54,598 bases of DNA. It comes from Bacteroidota bacterium (GTDB lineage: Bacteria > Bacteroidota > Bacteroidia > B-17B0 > Aurantibacillaceae). The notes under the pieces were generated by a model that saw only the letters and a program-made list of their open reading frames with translations, had not been told where the DNA came from and made no database searches. The position numbers and the translations under genes are program-made. Below, piece by piece: positions 8,782 to 18,294 of the stretch; within the stretch, counting starts at the first letter, position 1, and each line of letters begins with the position of its first letter. Where the stretch lies: assembly GCA_030681615.1 (NCBI GenBank), contig JAUXSA010000090.1:1-54598 (forward strand), in the 5' to 3' direction.

Positions 8782-9552
8782 ATGTTTGACCATCTCTTGT
8801 CTGTTGACGGCTTGTTAAGCCTTTTAAGCCTTACAGTAATGGAAATTTTACTGGGCATTGATAATGTTATTTTCGTTTCAATTGTTATGGGCCGTTTGCC
8901 TAAAGAGCAAACCAAGCGTGCCAGCCTTATCTGGATGACCGTTGGCATTATTATGCGTATAACGCTTTTATTTACCATGTTTTTCCTTATAAGCGGAGAA
9001 AAGGTGTTGTTTACTGCCTTCAGTCACGATGTAGCCTTAAAAGACATTATTATGCTTGCAGGAGGTTTATTTTTATTGGTTAATAGCACACTAGAAATTC
9101 ACAACAAGTTAGAGGGCGCTAACGAAGAAGGTGATGAAGCCAAACAAAACCTTAAAAAAGGTTTCAGGGCCATTATGGCGCAAATTTTATTAATTGATAT
9201 TGTGTTTAGTGTTGATGGTATTGTTACAGCTATAGGTATGGCAAAAGATATTTTTATTATGAGCATTGCTGTTGTAATAAGCATGTGCGTAATGTTCTTT
9301 TACGCACCAAAGATAGCCGCGTTCATAGAAAAACATCCTACCTTCAAGATCCTTGCCTTATCTTTCCTGGTATTAATAGCTGTGTTATTAGTGGTTGAGG
9401 GCATTCATATTGAGAAGATACATGTACCAAAAGGTTATATTTATTTTGCAATGGCCTTTAGTTTTGGTGTAGAATTATTAAATTTAAAGTTCCGCAAAAA
9501 ACGCAATCCTGTTGAGTTGCGTAAAAATACAATTGATGAAGGATCAAAATAA
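8782..9552 (+). CDS. TerC-family integral membrane protein
   Basis: 256 residues with about seven hydrophobic segments. The TerC signatures are clear: LTVMEILLGIDNVIFVSIV near residue 20 and LIDIVFSVDGIVTAIGMA near 140, the paired acidic motifs within membrane helices. Family members are linked to tellurium resistance and, in other bacteria, to metal (Mn) export that metalates secreted proteins; the substrate here is unknown. It stands as a single gene between cyanophycinase and the carboxylase. Confidence 0.88.
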   Translation: MFDHLLSVDGLLSLLSLTVMEILLGIDNVIFVSIVMGRLPKEQTKRASLIWMTVGIIMRITLLFTMFFLISGEKVLFTAFSHDVALKDIIMLAGGLFLLVNSTLEIHNKLEGANEEGDEAKQNLKKGFRAIMAQILLIDIVFSVDGIVTAIGMAKDIFIMSIAVVISMCVMFFYAPKIAAFIEKHPTFKILALSFLVLIAVLLVVEGIHIEKIHVPKGYIYFAMAFSFGVELLNLKFRKKRNPVELRKNTIDEGSK

Positions 9553-9556
9553 AAGA

Positions 9557-9642
9557 GCCACAAATTTCGCAGATTCCACAGAGTCTATTGCTTTTGCATG
9601 TTTAATAAATAATCATCTGTGCAAATCAGTGCAATCTGTGGC
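9557..9642. repeat. Inverted repeat of GCCACAGATT type, possible terminator
   Basis: Left arm beginning GCCACAAATTTCGCAGATTC (from 9557) and right arm ending CAATCTGTGGC (to 9641) are imperfect inverted copies around about 30 nt, followed by A7. This resembles the widespread 'CACAGATT' repeat. It lies between terC and the carboxylase gene. Confidence 0.55.
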
Positions 9643-9669
9643 AAAAAAATATACCGATATTAAAAAACT

Positions 9670-11211
9670 ATGAACGATAAAATAAAAATATTAGAACAAA
9701 AAAAGGCCGAAGCGCTTTTAGGCGGTGGACAAAAACGTATTGATGCGCAACATAAAAAAGGCAAATTGACTGCGCGCGAACGCATTCATTTTTTAATGGA
9801 TGAAGGAACTTTTGAAGAGATCGGTATGCTGGTGCAACACCGTAGTACCGACTTTGGTTTGGATAAAGAAAAATATCCGGGTGATGGCGTAGTTACCGGT
9901 TACGGTAATATTAACGGACGTTTAACGTATGTATTCTCTCAGGATTTTACAGTGTTTGGCGGTAGCTTAAGCGAAACGCATGCCGAAAAAATTGTAAAAG
10001 TAATGGATCTTGCCATGAAGAACGGTGCACCAATTATTGGGCTTAACGATAGCGGTGGCGCACGTATACAGGAAGGTGTGGTTTCTTTAGGAGGTTATGC
10101 AGATATTTTTTATCGTAATGTGCGCAGCAGTGGTGTAATTCCGCAACTGAGCGCTATTATGGGGCCTTGTGCCGGTGGTGCGGTTTACAGTCCGGCAATA
10201 ACCGATTTTATTTTAATGGTTGAGAATACAAGTTACATGTTTGTAACCGGACCAAACGTTGTAAAAACAGTAACACACGAAGAAGTAACCAGCGAAGAAT
10301 TAGGCGGTGCTATGACACATGCTACAAAAAGCGGTGTTACCCATTTTGCCTGTGCTAATGAGCTAGAAGCCATTAATTATTTAAAACAATTATTAAGTTA
10401 CGTGCCACAAAATTGTGAAGAAGATGCCCCTTCCCTACCCTACGAACCAGGAAATGAGCTACGTGAAGAATTGAATAACATTATACCCGAGAACAATAAC
10501 CAACCTTACGATATAAGAGAGGTAATTGAAAAAGTAATTGACGACGGTAGTTTTTTTGAAGTACATAAATTATTTGCAGAGAATATTGTTGTTGGCTTTG
10601 CACGCCTTGCCGGAAAAAGCATTGGCATTGTAGCTAACCAGCCTGCTGTGTTGGCAGGTGTTTTAGACATACACTCTTCTACAAAGGCAGCACGCTTTGT
10701 GCGTTTTTGCGATAGTTTTAATATTCCTTTGTTAGTATTTGAAGATGTGCCGGGCTTTTTACCGGGTACCGACCAGGAATGGAATGCCATTATAACTAAT
10801 GGTGCTAAATTATTGTATGCTTTTAGCGAGGCAACGGTTCCGAGGATTACGGTAATTACCCGTAAGGCTTATGGTGGTGCTTATGATGTAATGAATAGTA
10901 AACACATTGGTGCAGATATGAACTTTGCCTGGCCAAGTGCCGAAATTGCAGTAATGGGTGCTAAAGGCGCTGCTGAAATTATTTTTAAATCTGAAATTGC
11001 TGCTGCAAAAGATAAAGATGCAAAATGGTTAGAGAAGGAAACAGAATATAAGAACATGTTTGCCAACCCTTACCGTGCGGCTGAGCGTGGCTTTATTGAT
11101 GAAGTAATTGAACCAAAAGAAACACGTTTAAAGCTTATTAAAGCATTTAAAATGCTGGAAAATAAAGTAGATAATTTGCCTAAGAAAAAACACGGGAATA
11201 TTCCTTTGTAA
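9670..11211 (+). CDS. pccB: Acyl-CoA carboxylase carboxyltransferase subunit (propionyl-CoA type)
   Basis: 513 residues, the usual length for the beta chain. It transfers carboxyl from carboxybiotin to propionyl-CoA (or, in decarboxylase complexes, from methylmalonyl-CoA). The crotonase-like N and C halves show [13 protein letters not shown] (oxyanion and acyl-CoA loop), [27 protein letters not shown] and [20 protein letters not shown]. It starts at the ATG at 9670. The biotin carboxylase and carrier subunits are not adjacent. MmdA of methylmalonyl-CoA decarboxylase is hard to distinguish from sequence alone, so the substrate direction is inference. Confidence 0.88.
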   Translation: MNDKIKILEQKKAEALLGGGQKRIDAQHKKGKLTARERIHFLMDEGTFEEIGMLVQHRSTDFGLDKEKYPGDGVVTGYGNINGRLTYVFSQDFTVFGGSLSETHAEKIVKVMDLAMKNGAPIIGLNDSGGARIQEGVVSLGGYADIFYRNVRSSGVIPQLSAIMGPCAGGAVYSPAITDFILMVENTSYMFVTGPNVVKTVTHEEVTSEELGGAMTHATKSGVTHFACANELEAINYLKQLLSYVPQNCEEDAPSLPYEPGNELREELNNIIPENNNQPYDIREVIEKVIDDGSFFEVHKLFAENIVVGFARLAGKSIGIVANQPAVLAGVLDIHSSTKAARFVRFCDSFNIPLLVFEDVPGFLPGTDQEWNAIITNGAKLLYAFSEATVPRITVITRKAYGGAYDVMNSKHIGADMNFAWPSAEIAVMGAKGAAEIIFKSEIAAAKDKDAKWLEKETEYKNMFANPYRAAERGFIDEVIEPKETRLKLIKAFKMLENKVDNLPKKKHGNIPL

Positions 11212-11232
11212 AATTTTGATCTGAGTGTTTTT

Positions 11233-11268
11233 AAAAGTCTTTCTTGTAACAAGAAAGACTTTTTTAGT
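11233..11268 (+). terminator. Rho-independent terminator after pccB
   Basis: AAAAGTCTTTCTTG (11233-11246), loop TAA, CAAGAAAGACTTTT (11250-11263), a perfect 14-bp stem running into T's. This is the cleanest terminator in the window. Confidence 0.9.
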
Positions 11269-11319
11269 TTACTATAAATTGTAGCCATGCCGTGCTCCAC
11301 TATATAGTAAATTTATACT

Positions 11320-11832
11320 ATGAAAATACTATTAGAGAGGTTATGGCATAAAGACAAAGATTGTCTGGCCATAAAATTTAAGTATGATATAACCATTTTT
11401 AATTTGCTAAGAAAAATTGAGGGTGGCAGATGGAGCAAAACGCATAGAGCCTGGCTACTCGACTTTACACAAAACACTGTAAACGAAGTTTGTAAATTGT
11501 TAAATAACGAATACTCTATCATTTTTAAAGATGATCTGAAGGAAGTTGAAAAAATAAAAACCTATAACGAGTTACAACCTGTTAATGCTTTAGCAGGACT
11601 TAACGAAGAAACTCAGAAAAAAGTAAAAGAATTTGAGAATTGGACGCGCTCTAAGCGTTACAGCGAAAGTACCATTGGTACCTATACAGATGCCCTTAGG
11701 ACATTTTTACGTTTTTATGCAAACAAACCTGTTGCTGAAATAAATAATAATGACGTAATCGTTTTTAATAATGAATACATTATTAAAAATAAATTTTCTT
11801 CTTCATATCAAGCCTACAGTTTAACTCCTTAA
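11320..11832 (+). pseudogene. Truncated tyrosine recombinase (N-terminal part only)
   Basis: 170 residues. The C-terminal half has the SAM-like core-binding domain of tyrosine recombinases (FENWTRSKRYSESTIGTYTDALRTFLRFY...). The N-terminal 80 residues resemble the arm region of Bacteroidota Xer-like recombinases. The frame ends just after the SSSYQA position, where the helix leading to the catalytic domain should continue; no R, H-x-x-R or Tyr motifs follow. The gene is therefore cut off, next to the converging STAS-like gene. It is not an integron integrase as far as it can be read, since the catalytic domain and any IntI-specific insert are absent. Confidence 0.75.
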
Positions 11833-12233
11833 TCTCTATCGAGTAATTCCGAATATCTGATACCTTGTATCAAAAGCCAGTTATATGCTTCGTCATAATC
11901 CGAAAATATTTTTGTTGGTATTGTAGGTTTGTTTAATCCTGTGTAGAAAGATAGCAACACTCTAGTAAAAATAGACCCTTTAACAACCGCTCTCGCTATA
12001 GTTTGCTTTGCGTCAACACTATTTATTAATTCACGCGCGCGCTTTTCAACCCTAAAAAACGCCCGTGCATCAATTAACTTTAAAGCTTTCTTTCCTTTGG
12101 TGCAAGATTTCACAACAAGCAAGTTGTCCATGGCATCTTCGTAATCCACGCGTACCTTATCAAGCATCTGTATATGCAGTACTCTATTCTCGTCCATATA
12201 AATTGTAGCAGTTCGGGTTGTTATTTTCTTCAC
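11829..12233 (-). CDS. Small STAS-like protein (hypothetical)
   Basis: 134 residues from a GTG at 12231-12233. The frame is open to 12509, but residues before the GTG look non-coding and overlap the divergent gene. The segment TATIYMDENRVLHIQMLDKV ... LKLIDARAFFRVEKRARELI ... NKPTIPTKIFSDYDEAYNWL resembles small STAS/SEC14-like alpha-beta proteins of Bacteroidota that I recall, with the 'LKLIDAR' strand at the centre. The role is unknown. It converges on the truncated recombinase and diverges from the LuxR-type regulator. Confidence 0.55.
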   Translation of the reverse strand: MKKITTRTATIYMDENRVLHIQMLDKVRVDYEDAMDNLLVVKSCTKGKKALKLIDARAFFRVEKRARELINSVDAKQTIARAVVKGSIFTRVLLSFYTGLNKPTIPTKIFSDYDEAYNWLLIQGIRYSELLDRD

Positions 12234-12452
12234 GGTTGAATGTATTGCTATTATAACTGCAATAATATATTCAAACAATAAGTGGTCAGTTTGGTCATAT
12301 AACTGGTAAACCTGGAGTATTAATTGGTTAGAGTTTCCCTTTTTGAGTTTAGTACCGCAAACAGGGTAACCCCTTCGTGGTATTAGCATCACCTCTTTGG
12401 GGTATTTTGAACTTGTAATTAGTTTTCGAGTTCCTATTAGCATATTTTCGCT

Positions 12453-12471
12453 GTTTAGAATCATTCTAAAC
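12453..12471. promoter_or_regulatory. 19-bp palindrome upstream of the LuxR-type regulator
   Basis: GTTTAGAAT-C-ATTCTAAAC, a perfect dyad with 9-bp arms and a single central base, ending 10 bases before the regulator's ATG at 12482. The position fits an autoregulatory operator. Confidence 0.5.
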
Positions 12472-12481
12472 ACGAACTTTG

Positions 12482-13099
12482 ATGAAATCCGTCTGCATAC
12501 TTGAAACAAGTTACATCGTTAACGAAGGGCTTAAGCACATTGTGTCCGGCTTAAACGACTTCAGAATAAAAGCGCACTTTGAAACTCTAAATGCATTGGA
12601 AAAGTTTGCCGATATAAAAAATTGCAACCTTTTAGTTTGCAATCCCGACCTGATAAAAAACTCTCACGCACTTACTAAACTAAGAATAAATAATCCATCA
12701 TTAAAAATCTTAATGATTGATCAGGAGAAGAACGCTTACAAAGATTTTTTTACTCCTGCTTCTGTTGATGGTTATATATTTTTATGCTGTCATACCGAAG
12801 AAGTTTTAAAAGCGCTTTTGGCCGTCGCGCACGGCGAAAAGTTTTTTTGCGATAAAGCTCTCGGTTATATCTTAACCTCCAAAAACAATGTGCAGTCATG
12901 TAATCCGATCAATTTATCCGAAAGAGAAATTGAAGTATTAAAACTAATTGTAAAGGGGCATTCTTCAAAAGAAATTTCTGAAGAGATCAACGTAAGTATT
13001 CATACTGTAAATACGCACAGAAAAAATATGTCCAGAAAATTAAAGGTGAACAAAGTAAATGATCTTATTGCAAAAGCACATAAATTAAAGATAGTATAA
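12482..13099 (+). CDS. NarL/LuxR-type transcriptional regulator with degenerate receiver
   Basis: 205 residues from the ATG at 12482 (an in-frame TTG lies just before it). The N-terminal 125 residues have receiver-like strand/helix spacing, but the phosphoacceptor position reads LLVCNPDL, with Asn in place of the usual Asp. The C-terminal LuxR HTH is intact (LSEREIEVLKLIVKGHSSKEISEEINVSIHTVNTHRKNM...). It therefore probably acts without phosphorylation. It lies just upstream of, and on the same strand as, the haem-acquisition operon, which makes it a candidate regulator of that operon. A palindrome overlaps its promoter. Confidence 0.82.
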   Translation: MKSVCILETSYIVNEGLKHIVSGLNDFRIKAHFETLNALEKFADIKNCNLLVCNPDLIKNSHALTKLRINNPSLKILMIDQEKNAYKDFFTPASVDGYIFLCCHTEEVLKALLAVAHGEKFFCDKALGYILTSKNNVQSCNPINLSEREIEVLKLIVKGHSSKEISEEINVSIHTVNTHRKNMSRKLKVNKVNDLIAKAHKLKIV

Positions 13100-13154
13100 T
13101 ATACCCTATTTACGCTACTTACATCAAGCGATATAGTTTAACCATTTGTGGCGA

Positions 13155-13185
13155 TTGCAGGCCAATTGCATTAAGCAGACATTTG
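13155..13185 (+). promoter_or_regulatory. Possible promoter of the haem operon
   Basis: TTGC at 13155-13158 and GACATTTG at 13178-13185, 19 nt apart, approximate the Bacteroidota boxes. Both boxes deviate from consensus. It sits 23 bases before the first operon gene. Confidence 0.25.
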
Positions 13186-13207
13186 TAAGAAAAATAAAAC
13201 AATAAAC

Positions 13208-14464
13208 ATGAAAAAAAATCTACTCATTTTAGCGCTTGCCCTTGTTACAATAACAACAAAATCGCAGGTAATTATTGATACAGTAGCCATAGGCGCCGGA
13301 TATGCTAATCAAGTTTGGTACAGTTTAGCAAATGACAACCAAGGCACAGCTCCAAAAAACAATTGGGACTTAGCTTTTGATGCGTCCGGTCAAGGCTCAA
13401 CTATTTTAATCAATTCAGTAACAGGTACAACTTTATGGCAATACCCTAGTGCGGACACTACAGGCTGGAACACGTTAGACACTACAGGCATTAATTCCTG
13501 GTCTAAACGTTGGAACTCTGATACTTCTTGGGCAATGGGCGCAATGGGGCGTTATGCTTCTATAAGCAATTCCAATGATTTAGATTGGGGTATTTACAGT
13601 TCAATCACTCATATTGTAACAGGTGATTCTCTTTACGTGATTAAATTAGCGAGTGGCGCTTACAAAAAATTACACATTCGTAATTTAAGTAGTGGCGCTT
13701 ACAATTTCCGTTACGCAGATATAAACGGAGCAAACCTACAAAATGCTACATTAACAAAGTCAAATTATACAGGACAAAATTTCGGTTACTACTCTATTCA
13801 AAACAATACTGCATTATCGCGTGAGCCACTTTCTGCAAATTGGGATCTATTATTCGGCCAATACACAACCTACATTCCAAGCCCATATACAGTTACTGGA
13901 ATCTTACACAATAAAGGTGTTAAAGTTGCCGAAGTAAAACCAATTGCCAATGCAAACTCATACGTAAACTGGTCGGTTCATCCATTTAAAAATGCGATTA
14001 ATACAATTGGTTACGATTGGAAAGTATTTACCACTTCATTTATAATTGAAGATTCCCTCGTTTACTTTGTACAATCTAAACCGGGCGCTATTTGGAAAGT
14101 TATTCCAACAGGCTTTGGCGGTAGTGCAAACGGAAATAACATTTTCTCAAAAGAAATGATAAGCGCTGTTGGCATTAACGAAGCAAACGGAAGCAATATT
14201 GCAACAATGGCTCTTTATCCTAATCCTTCACAAGGAAACGATGTAACAATAATTCTTTCTACAAACGAATTAGTTCAGGTTCCTGTTCTTAAAGTTTATG
14301 ATTTAAACGGAAAGCTCATTAAAGAAATGCAGTTAAATAATGCAGTAAATAATCAAATGAATTTGTTCCACATCAACACCGAAGATTTTGAAAATGGCAT
14401 TTACGTTGTAAATCTTACTATCGGCAACTCATCTGCAAATCAAAAATTAGTAATAACGAAATAG
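13208..14464 (+). CDS. HmuY-like secreted haem-binding protein with T9SS sorting domain
   Basis: 418 residues. A signal peptide (MKKNLLILALALVTITTKSQ) leads into a HmuY-like beta domain (about 25-290) with the paired 'NWDLAFDASGQGS' and 'NWDLLFGQYTTYI...YTVTGILHNKGVKVAEV' blocks. The C-terminus (about 335-418) is a T9SS sorting domain starting MALYPNPSQG and ending NQKLVITK. HmuY proteins capture haem outside the cell and pass it to a TonB receptor. It is the first gene of the operon that contains such a receptor. Unlike classical HmuY lipoproteins it would be exported by T9SS. Confidence 0.82.
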   Translation: MKKNLLILALALVTITTKSQVIIDTVAIGAGYANQVWYSLANDNQGTAPKNNWDLAFDASGQGSTILINSVTGTTLWQYPSADTTGWNTLDTTGINSWSKRWNSDTSWAMGAMGRYASISNSNDLDWGIYSSITHIVTGDSLYVIKLASGAYKKLHIRNLSSGAYNFRYADINGANLQNATLTKSNYTGQNFGYYSIQNNTALSREPLSANWDLLFGQYTTYIPSPYTVTGILHNKGVKVAEVKPIANANSYVNWSVHPFKNAINTIGYDWKVFTTSFIIEDSLVYFVQSKPGAIWKVIPTGFGGSANGNNIFSKEMISAVGINEANGSNIATMALYPNPSQGNDVTIILSTNELVQVPVLKVYDLNGKLIKEMQLNNAVNNQMNLFHINTEDFENGIYVVNLTIGNSSANQKLVITK

Positions 14465-14476
14465 TAAAAAACCCTT

Positions 14477-15439
14477 ATGAAAAAAAGATCTCTTTTAAGT
14501 TCTGTTTTAGGAATTGTAATCCCCTTGGTGATTATTGTTTTGATGTGCTATTGCCAATCAAATGCCGAAGTTGAAACAAAGTCTGACCCAATGGCAAATA
14601 AAAAAATTGGCGTGTTAATGGTAAATCATGGTTCGCGTTCCGAAACATGGCGTAATGCGCTTTTGGCTCTCGAAACAAGTGTGAAAGATTCCATTCTAAA
14701 AAGCGGTGTAGTGAAAGGTACCAAAACCGCCTTTATGGAATACAATGAGCCATCAATTGCCACTCGCTTAAAAGAGTTTGATAAAGAAGGATACACAGAT
14801 GTAATAATCATTCCAATCTTTTTAACTGTAAGCCCACACTCGTTCGATGATATTCCAACTATAATAGGTCAAAAAGAAAATCCTGAATCAATGGAAGCAT
14901 TGAAACTGGAAAAGATTGAGCGTTATACACCAAAAGCCAAAACATATCTTACTCCATTGTTAGATTTTACGGATATGCTTGAAAAAAATATACTTCGCCG
15001 TTTCCAAGCTATTTCAAAAGACGCATCTAAAGAAGGTTTGGTAATGATGGCTTATGGTGATGTAACCTATGTAAAAGAATGGTCAGAGCTTTTAACTAAA
15101 GTTGGAAACTATGTTTCAAAAAATACAGGCATGACAGATTTCTCTTACGGTTGGTGCGGCCATATTGCACATTACAATCCCGATTCAACAACGGTTGCAA
15201 TTAATCGAGTACTCAAGAAAAAAGAGGTTGCAGTGGTTATTCCTGTATTAGTAGCGCATGACGAAATGTTTCAAATCAAAATCATTGGAGATGGTATCGG
15301 AAAAATTAAAAACGATAAAGACAAGGTGATATACAAACCAGATGCCATTCTGCCTGATGCCAACGTTGAAAAATGGGTTATTAGTGCTGCTGCCGATCAG
15401 TTAAATAAAATTATTAGCGAAAGTAAGCCTGCACTTTAA
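14477..15439 (+). CDS. CbiK-like class II chelatase, lipoprotein
   Basis: 320 residues. The N-terminal hydrophobic segment ends in LMCYCQSN, consistent with export and possible lipid attachment. The rest is a CbiK-type chelatase: KKIGVLMVNHGSRSETWRNAL near 40-60, IIIPIFLTVSPHSFDDIPTIIG, GYGWCGHIAH-like SYGWCGHIAHYNPDS and PVLVAHDEMFQIKIIG. CbiK enzymes insert cobalt into sirohydrochlorin in the cytoplasm, but an exported copy inside a haem-uptake operon is more likely to bind or demetallate tetrapyrroles, by analogy with HmuS in hmu operons. That role is inference. It follows the HmuY-like gene after 12 bp. Confidence 0.78.
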   Translation: MKKRSLLSSVLGIVIPLVIIVLMCYCQSNAEVETKSDPMANKKIGVLMVNHGSRSETWRNALLALETSVKDSILKSGVVKGTKTAFMEYNEPSIATRLKEFDKEGYTDVIIIPIFLTVSPHSFDDIPTIIGQKENPESMEALKLEKIERYTPKAKTYLTPLLDFTDMLEKNILRRFQAISKDASKEGLVMMAYGDVTYVKEWSELLTKVGNYVSKNTGMTDFSYGWCGHIAHYNPDSTTVAINRVLKKKEVAVVIPVLVAHDEMFQIKIIGDGIGKIKNDKDKVIYKPDAILPDANVEKWVISAAADQLNKIISESKPAL

Positions 15440-15441
15440 CA

Positions 15442-16017
15442 ATGTCGAGCAAGTTACTGCAAAAGATAAGGCGTTTAAATATTGCAACGCATCGTGATGT
15501 AGGGTATTTCTTTTCAAGTTTAATAATCATTTATTGCTTGTCAGGAATTGCCCTTAATCACGTTGATGATTGGAACCCCGATTTTATAATCTCTAAAAAA
15601 ACAATTCACTTTAAAGAAAATTATAAAGCAAAAGAGGTAACCAAAGCAGATGTTGAAGTGTTTAATAAAATGGTTGGTGAAGATAAATACAAAGTTTTTG
15701 ATGCCCCAACCTTCGACCAGGTTAAAATATATTATGATAATGCTACTTTACATTTAAACTTTACAACACACGAAGGCTCTTACGAAAGCATAACAAGACG
15801 ACCCATCTTTTATCAGGTAAACGTTCTTCATAAAAACAGCCTCAAGGGTTGGAAATGGGCATCAGATGTTTTTGCAGTAATGCTAATTGTAATTAGTATT
15901 ACTGGCTTATTTATTCTAAAAGGGAAAAACGGTTTCCTGTCCGGTCGTGGTAAATGGTTAGTACTTGCCGGTCTCTTGCCTCCAATTGTAGCATGGATAA
16001 TTCACGCTCTTATATAA
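15442..16017 (+). CDS. PepSY-associated membrane protein
   Basis: 191 residues. It has the short PepSY_TM pattern: an N-terminal helix (HRDVGYFFSSLIIIYCLSGIAL) followed by NHVDDWNPDF, a soluble periplasmic part (about 40-130), then NVLHKNSLKGWKWASDVFAVMLIVISITGLFIL and a final helix. Related proteins occur beside iron and haem receptors and may act in ferric or haem reduction at the inner membrane. It starts 2 bp after the chelatase stop, a sign of tight coupling. Confidence 0.8.
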   Translation: MSSKLLQKIRRLNIATHRDVGYFFSSLIIIYCLSGIALNHVDDWNPDFIISKKTIHFKENYKAKEVTKADVEVFNKMVGEDKYKVFDAPTFDQVKIYYDNATLHLNFTTHEGSYESITRRPIFYQVNVLHKNSLKGWKWASDVFAVMLIVISITGLFILKGKNGFLSGRGKWLVLAGLLPPIVAWIIHALI

Positions 16018-16038
16018 TAATCTCAAAAACAAAATATC

Positions 16039-16197
16039 ATGGCAAATAACAAACAACCCGGCATCAAAGAAAAAAAAGAAATAGGAAACGAGAAACTAAA
16101 AAATGAGCAGCAGGTTAAAATCTTTATTCAGCTACTTGATGTAAAGAAGGACACAAATATGACTCGAATTTATTCCGTTCTTAGCTCATATAGATAA
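16039..16197 (+). CDS. 52-aa hypothetical protein in the haem operon
   Basis: ATG at 16039, 52 codons, then tandem TAA codons. It is charged (MANNKQPGIKEKKEIGNEKL...) with a C-terminal amphipathic stretch (QVKIFIQLLDVKKD). It lies 21 bp after the PepSY gene and 12 bp before the receptor, in a dense operon. No family is recognised. The tight spacing and clean reading frame are the only evidence. Confidence 0.45.
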   Translation: MANNKQPGIKEKKEIGNEKLKNEQQVKIFIQLLDVKKDTNMTRIYSVLSSYR

Positions 16198-16209
16198 TAA
16201 TTTTAAAAA

Positions 16210-18294
16210 ATGATTCTCCCAAATGCAAAAACTAACAAAACCATCATCAACTTATTGATGGTTTTTTGCATTTACGTAAGCCAAGCACAGACACCCGATA
16301 CTTCCAAACTGAACAAAACTCAAAATTTAGAAGACGTGGTTGTAACCGCGCAATATCAGCCCAACACCATTGATAAATCCACGTACAAAATAAAAGTAAT
16401 TGATGCTGAAAAGATTCAGGCTTTAGCGGCAGTTAATTTGAAAGACGCATTAAGCAATGAGTTAAACATCCGTTTTTCTCAAGATCCCGTTTTAGGAAGT
16501 AGTATTAGTCTACAAGGTTTATCAGGACAAAATGTAAAAATCTTAATTGACGGTGTTGCTTTGATTGGCAGACAAAACGGTAATTTAGATTTATCTCAAA
16601 TAAACATCAATAATATTGAACGGATTGAAATCGTCGAAGGCCCTTTATCTGTAACCTATGGTACAAATGCTTTAGCAGGTGTTATTAATATAATAACCAA
16701 AAAACCGAAAACAAATTCCGTTGGCGCGGGTTTAAATTTATATTATGAAACAAACAATACTTATAATGCAGGACTTAATTTTTCGGCAAGAAAGAAAAGT
16801 CACGGTTTTACAGCAAACATTAACCGCAATTATTTTAATGGTTGGAATATTAAAGACAAACAGTATTTAGTTCCTGAAAAAACATTGGCAGATACAAATC
16901 GTTTCAAAAGTTGGAAACCAAAAGAGCAATATTTTGGTGACATACAATACAACTTTGAAAAGAGCAAATTCAAACTAAACTATCGCACCGCTTACTTTAA
17001 CGAGCTAATCGTAAACCGTGGCTTTCCGTTAAAACCCTATTATGAAGCCGCGTTTGACGACTATTATAAAACACAACGCTTAGACAATACGCTCTATACA
17101 AACATAAAATTCAAAAACTTTAAATCTTACAACAATACGCTTGCCTACAATTACTATAGGCGCGATAAAACCACTTATTATAAAAACTTAACTGATCTTA
17201 CTGAACAGCTATCTCCTGACAGCTCATTACAAGACACCGCAGTATTTACTGCTGCAATGGCACGTGGTTCGTTTATCAGCAGTAAACCCTACGAAACTTG
17301 GGAAGATACAATTGCAAAGCACAACTGGCTAAACTATGAATTAGGATATGACCTAAACTATAATTATGCATTAGGGAAACGTATAAAAAATAAAACACAA
17401 GTCATTGGCGATTATGCAGCTTTTGCAAGCGCCGAAATTCAACCTTATAAAAACTTTATCATAAGACCGGGATTACGTTATGCCTACAATACAGTTTATA
17501 AATCACCCTTAACCCCTTCTTTTAATATCAAGTTCAATATAAATCACTGGACATTTCGTGCCTCTTACGCTAAAGGCTTTCGCGCGCCCGACTTAAAAGA
17601 ATTATACTTTGAATTCGTCGACATCAATCATAATATTTTTGGTAATACAGAATTAAAACCTGAACAATCGGATAATTATAATCTTAATGTAAAATTTTCA
17701 AGGAAAAAATTAGATAAAGATTTTTCTTTTGATGTTTCCGCATTTTATAATGATATAGACAATCTCATTACACTTGCCTTACTTAGCGGTTCACAATATT
17801 CGTACATTAATATCGGTAAGTTTAAGTCTTATGGTACTTCCTTAAATGGAACTTATACTCATAAGAAGTTAACTCTTTCGGCAGGAACATCGCTTATAGC
17901 CAGATATAACGATCTTAGTTCTGATTTTTCAAACGTTGAAGAATTTTCCTATACACCCGAAGCAAGAGCATCAGTTCAATATAAAATAGAAAAGTGGAAA
18001 ACATACATAAATTGCTTCTATAAATACTCAGGTAAGTTACCAGGATACAATCAAAATAGCGACGGAACAGTTAGTCAAACATTTGTTCAGGATTTTCACA
18101 TGTTAGACGCAAATATTTCAAAACAATTATTTAAAAACCGACTTTCATTAAGCGCAGGCGTGAAAAATGTTTTGAACGTGAATAATGTCACGGCAAGTTT
18201 AGCGGGTGGTGCACATTCAGGTAATTCATCATCAACGCCGATAGCTATGGGTAGAACCTACTTTATTAAGTTACAATATGCATTTGAAAAGTAA
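16210..18294 (+). CDS. TonB-dependent outer-membrane receptor, probably for haem
   Basis: 694 residues. It has a signal peptide (to about residue 27) and a plug domain with a TonB-box-like LEDVVVTAQ followed by GLSGQNVKILIDGV, NIERIEIVEGPLSVTYGTNALAGVINIITKK, then a 22-strand-type barrel ending in an aromatic residue region (YFIKLQYAFEK). RASYAKGFRAPDLKELYFEF is the typical barrel motif. Length and plug fit HmuR/BtuB-like receptors. Substrate assignment to haem rests on flanking HmuY-like proteins. Its last 17 bases overlap the next gene. Confidence 0.88.
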   Translation: MILPNAKTNKTIINLLMVFCIYVSQAQTPDTSKLNKTQNLEDVVVTAQYQPNTIDKSTYKIKVIDAEKIQALAAVNLKDALSNELNIRFSQDPVLGSSISLQGLSGQNVKILIDGVALIGRQNGNLDLSQININNIERIEIVEGPLSVTYGTNALAGVINIITKKPKTNSVGAGLNLYYETNNTYNAGLNFSARKKSHGFTANINRNYFNGWNIKDKQYLVPEKTLADTNRFKSWKPKEQYFGDIQYNFEKSKFKLNYRTAYFNELIVNRGFPLKPYYEAAFDDYYKTQRLDNTLYTNIKFKNFKSYNNTLAYNYYRRDKTTYYKNLTDLTEQLSPDSSLQDTAVFTAAMARGSFISSKPYETWEDTIAKHNWLNYELGYDLNYNYALGKRIKNKTQVIGDYAAFASAEIQPYKNFIIRPGLRYAYNTVYKSPLTPSFNIKFNINHWTFRASYAKGFRAPDLKELYFEFVDINHNIFGNTELKPEQSDNYNLNVKFSRKKLDKDFSFDVSAFYNDIDNLITLALLSGSQYSYINIGKFKSYGTSLNGTYTHKKLTLSAGTSLIARYNDLSSDFSNVEEFSYTPEARASVQYKIEKWKTYINCFYKYSGKLPGYNQNSDGTVSQTFVQDFHMLDANISKQLFKNRLSLSAGVKNVLNVNNVTASLAGGAHSGNSSSTPIAMGRTYFIKLQYAFEK

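Noticed and set aside
11320-11832. Truncated tyrosine recombinase as the integron integrase
   Set aside because: It lacks the catalytic domain and is 8 kb from the first cassette on the other side of the haem operon.
11829-12509. Full 226-aa reading of the STAS-like gene
   Set aside because: The first 92 codons overlap the divergent regulator and its operator and look non-coding; a GTG at 12233 fits the domain start.
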